NCBI GenBank assembly: GCA_020028115.1
Contig: JAHWYA010000058.1
Location: 1 to 7,979 of the forward strand
From: Anaeromyxobacter sp.
GTDB taxonomy: Bacteria > Myxococcota > Myxococcia > Myxococcales > Anaeromyxobacteraceae
DNA length: 7,979 bases
Reading direction: 5' to 3'
Shown: positions 1 to 5,926 of the stretch, in pieces
Layout: every line of letters starts with the position of its first letter
Numbering within the stretch: position 1 is the first letter of the stretch
Notes under the pieces: model-generated
The model's input: only the letters and a program-made list of their open reading frames with translations
Told to the model about the DNA's origin: nothing
The model's database searches: none
Made by a program: the position numbers and the translations under genes

Positions 1-236
1 CGGCGCGCCGCGCGCTTTCCGGCGGGGAGGTCCCGGGCGGGCCCCTCCCACAGCCGGAGCAGCACCGCGTCGGCGGCGCGGGACGCGAGGCACGCGACGG
101 CCGCCGCGTCCTCCCCCTCCGCGTCCGCGCCCCCCGGCACCGCGCGCGCGGCGAGGCCGAGCGCCCCGAGCTCCGCCGCGAGGATCGGCTCGAGCCCCGG
201 CGTGCAGGCGCAGAAGATCCGCTCCCGCAGGATCAC
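1..236 (-). CDS. THUMP-domain RNA methyltransferase, RlmL-like (N-terminal fragment)
   Basis: This is the first 78 codons of a minus-strand gene that runs off the left edge. It starts with GTG at 236-234 and stays open to base 1. The opening residues, VILRERIFCACTPGLEPILA, then an AAELGALGL segment, a GG, and a later SRAADAVLLRL segment, follow the start of E. coli RlmL and related THUMP proteins (pattern F-x-x-T-x-GLE-x-LL-x-x-EL, then GG, then a basic SR-A-x-x-(V/I)-L stretch). Family members methylate the N2 of a guanosine in 23S rRNA or tRNA: a THUMP module binds RNA and a Rossmann domain binds SAM. The Rossmann domain lies outside the window, so the exact substrate cannot be given. The GTG overlaps the TGA of the PEGA gene (GTGA, 233-236), which implies coupled translation. 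A GGAG lies at 242-239, only two bases before the start. Homology begins directly after this GTG, which supports the start. Confidence 0.72.
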   Translation of the reverse strand, partial: MILRERIFCACTPGLEPILAAELGALGLAARAVPGGADAEGEDAAAVACLASRAADAVLLRLWEGPARDLPAGKRAAR

Positions 237-733
237 CGCTCCAGCCGGAGCGTCAGCTTCACGAGCGTGTCGGCGCGGCAGGCGAGCTCGCGCCGCACCG
301 TGCGGAAGCCCTCCTTGGCGGCGCGGATCGCGACCTTGTCGCCGTCGCGGCAGGTGACGCTCGCGAGGACCGGCGCCTCGCCGCGCACGACGCCGCCGAT
401 CGCGACGAGCGCGCCGGCGGGGTCGGTGTCGACCGACACGGCGAAGCCGGCGAACGGGGAGGTCTCCTCGCCCGTCGGCGTCGGCTCCGTCTTGAACGGC
501 GCGAGGTAGACGGAGCGGTCGATCTCGAGGGCCGGCTCGCTCTTCTTCGGCCTCGGCAGCGCGGAGGTCACGACCCAGAGGAGCGCGGCGGCGAGCGCCG
601 CCACCCCGACGATCGCCGCGATGCGCTTGTAGCGCTGCGACGGATCGTCGTGCCGGCCGGCGAGCATCGCGGCGAGCTCCGGGGATCGCTGCGCCGCGGC
701 CTGGAGGTGCCGGTCGGCCTGGTGCCTGTCCAT
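233..733 (-). CDS. PEGA-domain single-pass membrane protein
   Basis: This 166-residue protein has a short cytoplasmic N-terminus (1-37) with a basic patch just before the membrane. One hydrophobic helix spans about 38-59 and is followed by a Pro/Lys-rich linker. A C-terminal domain at about 97-165 reads as PEGA: FAVSVDTDPAGALVAIGG, then G-x-AP, a charged Gly-Asp turn, and KEGFRTVRREL. PEGA domains are small beta-sandwich modules, usually extracytoplasmic and often tied to surface structures or carried by kinases. The domain would face the periplasm. Cys128 and Cys152 sit where a disulfide could form. The gene is first in a minus-strand unit and its stop overlaps the start of the RlmL-like gene by four bases. 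No good Shine-Dalgarno lies before the ATG at 733, so the start rests on the ORF and on the plausible topology. The function is unknown. The domain call is fairly secure and the role is not. Confidence 0.75.
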   Translation of the reverse strand: MDRHQADRHLQAAAQRSPELAAMLAGRHDDPSQRYKRIAAIVGVAALAAALLWVVTSALPRPKKSEPALEIDRSVYLAPFKTEPTPTGEETSPFAGFAVSVDTDPAGALVAIGGVVRGEAPVLASVTCRDGDKVAIRAAKEGFRTVRRELACRADTLVKLTLRLER

Positions 734-795
734 GCCGGCATCGTAGAGGAGCCGGCCCGCCCGGAGAAGTCCGCGGCGGCCGGGATCCGCGCGCT

Positions 796-817
796 GGCGC
801 TTGCGCCGCCTCGGCGC
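796..817. repeat. Two overlapping, mutually exclusive inverted repeats
   Basis: GGCGC-TT-GCGCC (796-807) and GCGCCG-CCT-CGGCGC (803-817) are both perfect inverted repeats that share bases 803-807, so only one hairpin could form at a time. They sit in the 125-base gap between the divergent PEGA and glycosyltransferase genes. Such repeats arise easily by chance in DNA this GC-rich. No clear sigma70 promoter is visible in the gap; the best candidate is TTGCGC (801-806) with TAAAGC (825-830), and it is weak. Confidence 0.3.
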
Positions 818-858
818 GGGGCGGTAAAGCTCGCGCGCGGGAAGGGGCTTGCCAGCGA

Positions 859-1986
859 ATGAACGTCGGCTTCGACGCGAAGCGCGTGTTCCACAACGCG
901 ACCGGGCTCGGGAACTACTCCCGGGACGTGCTGCGCATCCTCCACCGGCTCCGGCCGGAGCACGCGTACTTCGCGTACACGCCGCGGCCGGGGAAGCTCC
1001 CGTTCGACCTCGACGGCGGGCGCTTCGAGGTGCGGGGTCCCCGGACCCTGCTCGCGCGGGCGTTCCCGTCGCTGTGGCGCACGCGCGGCGTCGTCGGGGA
1101 CCTCCGGCGCGACGGGATCGCGCTCTTCCACGGGCTCTCGAACGAGCTCCCGGCGGGGATCGAGCGGAGCGGCGTCGCGAGCGTCGTCACGATCCACGAC
1201 CTCATCTTCGAGCGCTTCCCGGAGCTCTACCCGCCGGTCGACCGCCGCATCTACGCGATCAAGGCGCGGAGCGCGGTCCGGCGCGCCGGGCTCGTGGTCG
1301 CCGTCTCCGAGCAGACCGCCCGCGACCTCGTCGAGCTGTACGGCGTCCCGCGGGGGCGGATCCGGGTCGTCTACCAGACCTGCCACGAGGCGTTCCGGTC
1401 ACCCGTCCCCGAGGAGCGGCTCCGCGAGGTCGCCGCGAGGTACGAGCTGCCGCAGCGGTTCCTGCTCGCGGTCGGCACCATCGAGCGGCGGAAGAACCTC
1501 CTCCTCGCGCTCCGCGCGCTCGAGGGGCTCCCGGGCGTGCCCCTCGTCGCGGTGGGCCGGCCGACCCCGTACGCGGAGGAGCTCGTGTCCTTCGCGCGCG
1601 CGCGGGGCCTCGCGGGCCGAGTCCGGCTCCTCTCGGGCGTCTCGACGCCGGATCTCGCGGCGATGTACCGGCTCGCGACGCTCGCGCTCTACCCCTCGCT
1701 CTTCGAGGGGTTCGGGATCCCCATCGTCGAGGCGCTGTTCTCCGGGACGCCGGTGGTCACGACCCGCGGCGGCTGCTTCGGCGAGGCGGGCGGACCCGGG
1801 TCGGCCTACGTCGATCCCCACGACGCGGACGCCCTGCGGGACACGATCGCCCGCCTCCTCGAGGACGAGGGCGCGCGCGCGCGCATGCGGGACGAGGGGC
1901 TCCGCCACGCCGCGCGCTTCTCCGACGAGGCGATCGCGGACGGGCTCTTCGCGGCTTACGACGCCGCCCTCGCGGCGCCGCGCTGA
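859..1986 (+). CDS. Glycosyltransferase family 4 (GT-B fold)
   Basis: This 375-residue protein matches GT4 retaining glycosyltransferases, many of which are mannosyltransferases, in length and layout. The N-terminal domain has the Gly-rich acceptor loop TGLGNYSRDVL (15-25), TIHDLIFERFP (111-121), and VAVSEQTARDL (147-157), where a family Ser/His element usually lies. The C-terminal nucleotide-sugar domain opens with VGTIERRKNL (205-214). It carries the E-x7-E motif in YPSLFEGFGIPIVEAL (278-293), with Glu283 and Glu291 expected to contact the donor sugar nucleotide. No signal peptide or membrane helix is visible, so it should act at the inner face of the membrane, building a polysaccharide or glycolipid. 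The start at 859 is backed by a GAAGGGG stretch at 841-847, about 11 bases upstream. No other polysaccharide gene lies beside it, so donor and acceptor cannot be named. Its last 31 bases overlap the end of the convergent MFS gene. Confidence 0.9.
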   Translation: MNVGFDAKRVFHNATGLGNYSRDVLRILHRLRPEHAYFAYTPRPGKLPFDLDGGRFEVRGPRTLLARAFPSLWRTRGVVGDLRRDGIALFHGLSNELPAGIERSGVASVVTIHDLIFERFPELYPPVDRRIYAIKARSAVRRAGLVVAVSEQTARDLVELYGVPRGRIRVVYQTCHEAFRSPVPEERLREVAARYELPQRFLLAVGTIERRKNLLLALRALEGLPGVPLVAVGRPTPYAEELVSFARARGLAGRVRLLSGVSTPDLAAMYRLATLALYPSLFEGFGIPIVEALFSGTPVVTTRGGCFGEAGGPGSAYVDPHDADALRDTIARLLEDEGARARMRDEGLRHAARFSDEAIADGLFAAYDAALAAPR

Positions 1987-3239
1987 GCCCTCGCGGCGCG
2001 CTCGCCGCGCCACGCCGCCCAGGTCCAGATCAACCCGGCGACGAGCGTCGCCACCGGGACCACGAACACCGCCCGGCCGAGCGACGAGCGATCGGAGATG
2101 AACCCGATGAGCCAGGGGGAGGGGACGTCTCCGAGCAGGTGGATGGTGAGGATCGAGAGGGCGACCGCGCTCGCCCGCTCCGCGGGCGGGACCTCCGCGA
2201 CGATCGCGGCGTTCACCGGGCCGGTGGACGCGAACAGCATGAGCTGCGCGAGCACGAGCGCGGCGAGGTACAGCCCGGGCCGCCAGGTCATCAGGACGAC
2301 CAGGATCGCCGGGACCGCCGCGAGCGCGGAGGCACCGCACACCCACAGGTCCGCCTCCTTGAAGCGACGCCGCAGCGCGTCCGCGAGGTAGCCGCCGGCG
2401 AAGGTCCCGAGGAACCCGGTCGCGAAGACGATCGCGCCGAACTGGACCGTCGCGACCGTGCGCGGGACGCCGCGGGTCCGCTCGAGAAACGCGGGCATCC
2501 ACCACGACATGCCGCCCACCGCGAAGGTGTAGGCGGCGTACCCGAGCACCGTGAGGACGTACGGCCGGTTCGCCAGGAAGCGCCGGTAGGTCGCGGCGAC
2601 GCCGCCCGTCCGGGCGATGGCCCAGGTCGACTCGGCGGCGCCCCGCGGCGGGTCGGTGAGCCGCAGGCACAGGAGCGCGAGGACGAGCCCCGGGGCGCCC
2701 GCGAAGAAGAACGCGGCGCGCCAGCCGAGCGTTCGATCGACGATGCCGCCCACCGCATAGCCGAGCGCGGCGCCGACCGGGATCGCCGCGAAGAAGAAGG
2801 CGTACGCCCGGCCGCGCCGCTCCGGCCCGAAGTGATCCGCGATGAGCCCGGGCGAGATGGTGCCATAGGCGGCCTCGCCGATCCCGACCGCGGCGCGCCC
2901 GGCGAGCAGCGTCCAGTACCCGCGCGCGAACCCGGAGAGCACCGTCGCGACGCTCCAGATCCCGACCCCGAGCGCGAGGAGCGGCAGGCGCGGACGCCGG
3001 TCGCCGAGGACCCCGAACACGGGGGACGCCACCATGTAGACGACGATGAACCCGGTCCCGAGCAGCCCGAGCCGCGTGTCGGTGAGCCAGAGGTCGGCGC
3101 GGAGGCTCTCGAACAGCGCCGAGACGACGTAGCGATCGAGGTAGTTGAGGAGGTTGATCGCGGTGAGGACGACGAGCGCGCGCCCGGCGGGACCTTCCAG
3201 CAATCGGGCGCGAGGCGCCTCCCGCGGGGTCTCGATCAC
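1956..3239 (-). CDS. Spinster-like MFS transporter
   Basis: This 427-residue protein has about twelve hydrophobic segments, the usual length for the major facilitator superfamily. Several segments point to the Spinster (SPNS) branch: NYLDRY in the first helix (32-37), the loop 2-3 motif LGDRRPR (78-84), GRAAVGIGEAAYGTISPGLI (113-132), and HLLGDVPSPWLIGFISDR (367-384). The LGD-PSP-LIG-SD pattern is particularly typical. Eukaryotic SPNS proteins carry lysophospholipids or sphingosine-1-phosphate. Bacterial members are mostly uncharacterised, so substrate and direction are unknown here. The start is taken as GTG at 3239, which has no visible ribosome binding site. A TTG about 13 codons in could also serve, and both lie before the first helix. 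The gene is divergent from the YbiT-like gene (116-base gap) and its last 31 bases overlap the end of the convergent glycosyltransferase gene. Confidence 0.87.
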   Translation of the reverse strand: MIETPREAPRARLLEGPAGRALVVLTAINLLNYLDRYVVSALFESLRADLWLTDTRLGLLGTGFIVVYMVASPVFGVLGDRRPRLPLLALGVGIWSVATVLSGFARGYWTLLAGRAAVGIGEAAYGTISPGLIADHFGPERRGRAYAFFFAAIPVGAALGYAVGGIVDRTLGWRAAFFFAGAPGLVLALLCLRLTDPPRGAAESTWAIARTGGVAATYRRFLANRPYVLTVLGYAAYTFAVGGMSWWMPAFLERTRGVPRTVATVQFGAIVFATGFLGTFAGGYLADALRRRFKEADLWVCGASALAAVPAILVVLMTWRPGLYLAALVLAQLMLFASTGPVNAAIVAEVPPAERASAVALSILTIHLLGDVPSPWLIGFISDRSSLGRAVFVVPVATLVAGLIWTWAAWRGERAARAQRGAARAAS

Positions 3240-3244
3240 GGCAG

Positions 3245-3291
3245 CGGAGCGTAGCCCGCGGGAGGGATCCGGTCGAGCGCCCTCCGCTCCG
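3245..3291. repeat. Nested interrupted dyad between divergent MFS and ybiT genes
   Basis: The right arm CCCTCCGCTCCG (3280-3291) can pair in two blocks: CCCTCC with GGAGGG (3261-3266) and GCTCCG with CGGAGC (3245-3250), leaving a bulge of about ten bases on the left. It lies in the 116-base intergenic region, within the likely 5' leader or promoter area of the minus-strand MFS gene. It could be an operator or a leader hairpin. Chance is a real alternative at this GC content. Confidence 0.3.
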
Positions 3292-3355
3292 GGCGGGCGC
3301 AGGCCGCCCCCGCTGTGGCGTCGCCGGGCGAGTTCCGTTAAAAAGGCGCGCCCAT

Positions 3356-4951
3356 ATGATCTCCGTACAGAACGTCACGAAGGCCTTCGGGCCCAAGAAG
3401 CTCTTCGAGGACGTGGACGTCTCCTTCGCGCCCGGGAACCGCTACGGCCTCACCGGGCCGAACGGCGCGGGGAAGACGACGTTCATGAAGATCCTCGCCG
3501 GCGACGAGGAGTCCGACACCGGCAAGGTGCTCCGCCCGAAGAAGCTCGGGATCCTGCGCCAGGATCACTACAAGTACGAGGACAACCGGGTCCTCGACGT
3601 CGTGCTCATGGGCAACGACGCGCTCTGGGCGGCGCTCACCGAGAAGGAGCGGCTCCTCGCGAAGGAGCAGATCTCCGACGAGGACGGGCACCGGCTCGCG
3701 GAGCTCGAGACCACCATCGGCGAGGAGGACGGCTACTCCGCCGAGGCGGACGCGGCCGAGCTCCTGCAGGGCCTCGGCATCGACGAGCCGTGGCACGACC
3801 AGCCGATGCGGGCCCTCACCGGCGGCTACAAGCTCCGCGTCCTCCTCGCGCAGGCGCTGTTCGGCAAGCCCGCCGGGCTCCTCCTCGACGAGCCCACGAA
3901 CCACCTCGACATCGAGTCGATCCGCTGGCTCGAGAAGTTTCTCCACGCGTACGACGGCGTGCTCATCACGATCTCGCACGACCGCCACTTCCTGAACGCG
4001 ATCTGCACGCACATCGCGGACATCGACTACGAGACGATCATCACGTACCCGGGCGGCTACGACAGCATGGTCCGCCAGAAGGGGCAGGTCCGGTCGCGGG
4101 TCGAGTCCGAGAACGCCGAGAAGCGGAAGAAGATCGAGCAGCTCCGGGAGTTCGTCGCGCGCTTCCACGCGGGCACCCGCGCCTCGCAGGTCCAGAGCCG
4201 CATCCGCTCGATGCAGAAGCTCAAGCTCGAGGACATGAAGCGGTCGAACATCGCCGCGCCCTTCATCAAGTTCGAGCAGAAGGCGCCGTCCGGGAAGCAG
4301 ACCCTCACGCTCGAGAGCATCGCGAAGAGATACGGCGGCAACGACGTCATCCAGCCGTTCTCCGCGCTCGTCACGCGCGGAGAGAAGATCGGGGTCATCG
4401 GGAAGAACGGCGTCGGCAAGTCGACGCTCGTGAAGATGATCGCGGGCGAGCTCCAGCCGGACTCGGGCCACGTACGGTGGGGGCACCAGGCGCAGGTCGG
4501 GTACCTCCCGCAGGACCAGGCCGGCGTCATCCGCCCCGGCACGACCGCGTTCGGCTGGCTGCGCGAGCTCGAGGACAAGCTCTCGAACGAGGAGATCTCC
4601 GGCCTCCTCGGCCGCATGCTCTTCTCCGGCGAGGAGCGGATGAAGCCGACCGCGACCCTCTCCGGCGGCGAGACCGTCCGGCTCCTCCTCGCGAAGCTCA
4701 TGCTCTTCAAGGACAACGTCCTCGTCCTCGACGAGCCGACGAACCACCTCGACCTGCAGTCCATCGCGGCGCTCTCGGAGGGGCTGCAGCGCTACGAGGG
4801 CACGGTCATCGTCGTCACGCACGACCAGGAGCTCATCCGCGAGGTCTGCTCGCGGGTGTGGGTCATGCACCGCGGCGAGCCGGTGCTCGACTTCCCTGGC
4901 AACTTCGACGAGTTCGTGGAGAAGCACCCCGACCTCGCGAGCCAGCATTAG
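3356..4951 (+). CDS. ybiT: ABC-F family ATPase, YbiT-like
   Basis: This soluble 531-residue protein has two ATP-binding cassettes and no membrane helices. It aligns along its whole length with E. coli YbiT as I remember it: NRYGL-x-G-x-NG-x-GK near the start, RQD, the EDGYSAEA region, KLRVLLAQALF, IRWLE, ISHDRHFLN. Cassette 1 has Walker A GPNGAGKTT (34-42), signature LTGGYK (154-159), Walker B LLLDEPTNHLD (175-185) and switch His208. A charged helical linker at about 240-300 corresponds to the P-site-tRNA interaction motif of ABC-F factors. Cassette 2 has Walker A GKNGVGKST (349-357), signature LSGGE (435-439), Walker B VLVLDEPTNHLD (455-466) and His489. ABC-F proteins bind the ribosomal E site and adjust peptide-bond formation; YbiT is a translation factor rather than a proven resistance protein. 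An AAAAGG at 3341-3346, nine bases before the ATG, supports the start. The gene ends four bases before the convergent GDPD gene. Confidence 0.94.
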   Translation: MISVQNVTKAFGPKKLFEDVDVSFAPGNRYGLTGPNGAGKTTFMKILAGDEESDTGKVLRPKKLGILRQDHYKYEDNRVLDVVLMGNDALWAALTEKERLLAKEQISDEDGHRLAELETTIGEEDGYSAEADAAELLQGLGIDEPWHDQPMRALTGGYKLRVLLAQALFGKPAGLLLDEPTNHLDIESIRWLEKFLHAYDGVLITISHDRHFLNAICTHIADIDYETIITYPGGYDSMVRQKGQVRSRVESENAEKRKKIEQLREFVARFHAGTRASQVQSRIRSMQKLKLEDMKRSNIAAPFIKFEQKAPSGKQTLTLESIAKRYGGNDVIQPFSALVTRGEKIGVIGKNGVGKSTLVKMIAGELQPDSGHVRWGHQAQVGYLPQDQAGVIRPGTTAFGWLRELEDKLSNEEISGLLGRMLFSGEERMKPTATLSGGETVRLLLAKLMLFKDNVLVLDEPTNHLDLQSIAALSEGLQRYEGTVIVVTHDQELIREVCSRVWVMHRGEPVLDFPGNFDEFVEKHPDLASQH

Positions 4952-4955
4952 CTCG

Positions 4956-5756
4956 CTAGCGTCCTAGAACTCGCGCCAGCACGTCCGGCCGGTCGGTCAC
5001 GATCCCGTCGACCCCGATCTCGAGGAGCGCCCGCATCTCCTCCTCCTCGTCGACCGTCCAGACGTGGACGGGGATGCGGAGGCGGTGGAAGTGCTCGACG
5101 ACGGGCGGGTCGACCACCGTCAGGTCGCCCATCCGCGCCGGCAGGTCGGCCACGTCGTAGCCGCCCGGGAGCCCGACCGGCGCGGCGCCCGCCTTCGCGG
5201 CCATCACGTGCCGCGTCGCGGCCTCCTGCGGGAGGAAGCGGCACACGCCGGGCAGCAGCGCCCCGAGCCGCTCCGCCTGCGCGTCGAAGAACGACCCGAC
5301 GCAGACGCGCGTCTCGGCGCGCGCCTCGCGGACGACGCGCGCGAGAGCGTCCGCGAGCGCGGGGTCGTCCGTCTTCGCGTCGATGTTGAACCGCATCCGC
5401 GGGTAGCGCCGGAGCGCCTCCGCGAGCGTCGGCACCCGGACGCCCGCGCCGCGGAGCGGGAACGAGAGGCCGCCGTCCTCGCTGAACGAGAACGCCGCGT
5501 CGAGCCGCTCGATCTCGGCCGCCGTCCGCGCCTCGATCGTCCCCGGCTCCCCCGTGAGCGCGGCGGTCTCGTCGTCGTGGAAGACCATGACGACGCCGTC
5601 GCTCGACAGGTGGACGTCGGTCTCGATGCAGTCGGCGCCGAGCGTCGCCGCGCGGTCGAAGGCGGGCAGGGTGTTCTGCGGCGCGATGAGGCTCCCGCCC
5701 CGGTGGGCGACCAGCCAGGGGGAGGGGAGGGCGAGGTAGGGTTTCGCGTCGGCCAT
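4956..5756 (-). CDS. Glycerophosphodiester phosphodiesterase
   Basis: This 266-residue protein is a single GDPD TIM-barrel domain that hydrolyses glycerophosphodiesters to sn-glycerol 3-phosphate and an alcohol. The length and the lack of a signal peptide resemble cytoplasmic UgpQ more than periplasmic GlpQ. Visible motifs are VAHRGG (16-21, catalytic His18 and Arg19), APQNTLPAF (25-33), CIETDVHLSSDG (43-54, metal ligands Glu45 and Asp47), VFHDDE (58-63, catalytic His60), FNIDAK (123-128), HVWTVDE (231-237) and GVDGIVTDRPD (248-258). Two positions differ from the commonest family form: PENT is PQNT, and the third metal-ligand position (Glu in many members) is Asp126. An Asp here occurs in some subfamilies as I recall, so the enzyme is probably active. 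The ATG at 5756 has only a GGGG shortly upstream. A weak GATAAC box (minus strand, 5771-5766) lies nine bases before it. The gene is convergent with ybiT and divergent from the methyltransferase gene. Confidence 0.92.
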   Translation of the reverse strand: MADAKPYLALPSPWLVAHRGGSLIAPQNTLPAFDRAATLGADCIETDVHLSSDGVVMVFHDDETAALTGEPGTIEARTAAEIERLDAAFSFSEDGGLSFPLRGAGVRVPTLAEALRRYPRMRFNIDAKTDDPALADALARVVREARAETRVCVGSFFDAQAERLGALLPGVCRFLPQEAATRHVMAAKAGAAPVGLPGGYDVADLPARMGDLTVVDPPVVEHFHRLRIPVHVWTVDEEEEMRALLEIGVDGIVTDRPDVLARVLGR

Positions 5757-5865
5757 CGGGACCCCGTTATCTCTTCCGAGCGGCCCGCGCCAGCCCCGTG
5801 AGCGGGCGGGAACGCCTCACCGAGGGCTCGAGCGCCGCCGCGCGGCCGAGCGTCTCCCGCGTCGC

Positions 5866-5885
5866 CTCGCGCCCGAAGGCGCGAG
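5866..5885 (-). other. Perfect 8-bp hairpin; cUUCGg tetraloop on the minus strand
   Basis: Arms CTCGCGCC (5866-5873) and GGCGCGAG (5878-5885) are exact inverted repeats around a four-base CGAA loop. Read as minus-strand RNA the loop becomes UUCG closed by a C-G pair, the unusually stable cUUCGg tetraloop. The hairpin lies about 110-130 bases upstream of the GDPD start and ends six bases before the -35 element of the methyltransferase promoter. No T-tract follows on either strand, so it is not a standard intrinsic terminator. It could be an mRNA leader structure, a processing or stability element, or a DNA operator. Confidence 0.5.
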
Positions 5886-5921
5886 ACGACGGTGTCATGG
5901 CGCGACACGACGGTACAATGG
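5886..5921. repeat. Direct repeat with 21-base period across the promoter
   Basis: The 15-base unit at 5886-5900 (ACGACGGTGTCATGG) recurs at 5907-5921 (ACGACGGTACAATGG) with 12 of 15 bases identical. The CGACGGT core is exact in both (5887-5893 and 5908-5914). The 21-base spacing is two DNA helical turns, so both copies face the same side of the helix, as expected for paired protein-binding sites. The copies overlap the -35 and -10 elements respectively. It may be an operator or a small local duplication. Confidence 0.4.
5892..5919 (+). promoter_or_regulatory. Sigma70-like promoter of the Methyltransf_32 gene
   Basis: The -10 element is TACAAT (5914-5919, five of six consensus bases). A -35 candidate GTGTCA (5892-5897, four of six) sits 16 bases upstream. 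The predicted transcription start falls at about 5926-5927, which is the A of the ATG chosen for the methyltransferase, so the mRNA would have little or no leader. TACAAT stands out in a region otherwise nearly free of A and T. Confidence 0.5.
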
Positions 5922-5926
5922 GGGCT

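Noticed and set aside
1869..1884. An alternating GC run as a Z-DNA or simple-repeat element
   Set aside because: It lies in frame in the glycosyltransferase gene encoding Gly-Ala-Arg-Ala-Arg and is explained by codon bias.
849..3254. An 801-codon plus-strand open frame, and a 665-codon minus-strand frame at 1399-3396
   Set aside because: Both lie over the glycosyltransferase and MFS genes in other frames. Their translations are Arg/Pro/Ala-rich with no recognisable motif, a known effect of GC-rich codon use.
3338..4948. A 536-codon frame antisense to ybiT, and a 604-codon plus-strand frame at 3145-4959
   Set aside because: The translations are low-complexity (Leu/Glu/Val/Arg or Arg/Pro rich) and mirror the ybiT codons. 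ybiT itself has full family motifs, so these are shadows.
4952..4965. A GCTAGC palindrome at the ybiT/GDPD junction as a shared terminator
   Set aside because: It is only a six-base palindrome with no loop and no T-tract, so it cannot form a useful hairpin.
5798..5926. An N-terminal extension of the methyltransferase from GTG 5798 or ATG 5897/5918
   Set aside because: The extra residues are basic and low-complexity, and the stretch contains the hairpin and the TACAAT promoter. ATG 5927 fits better.
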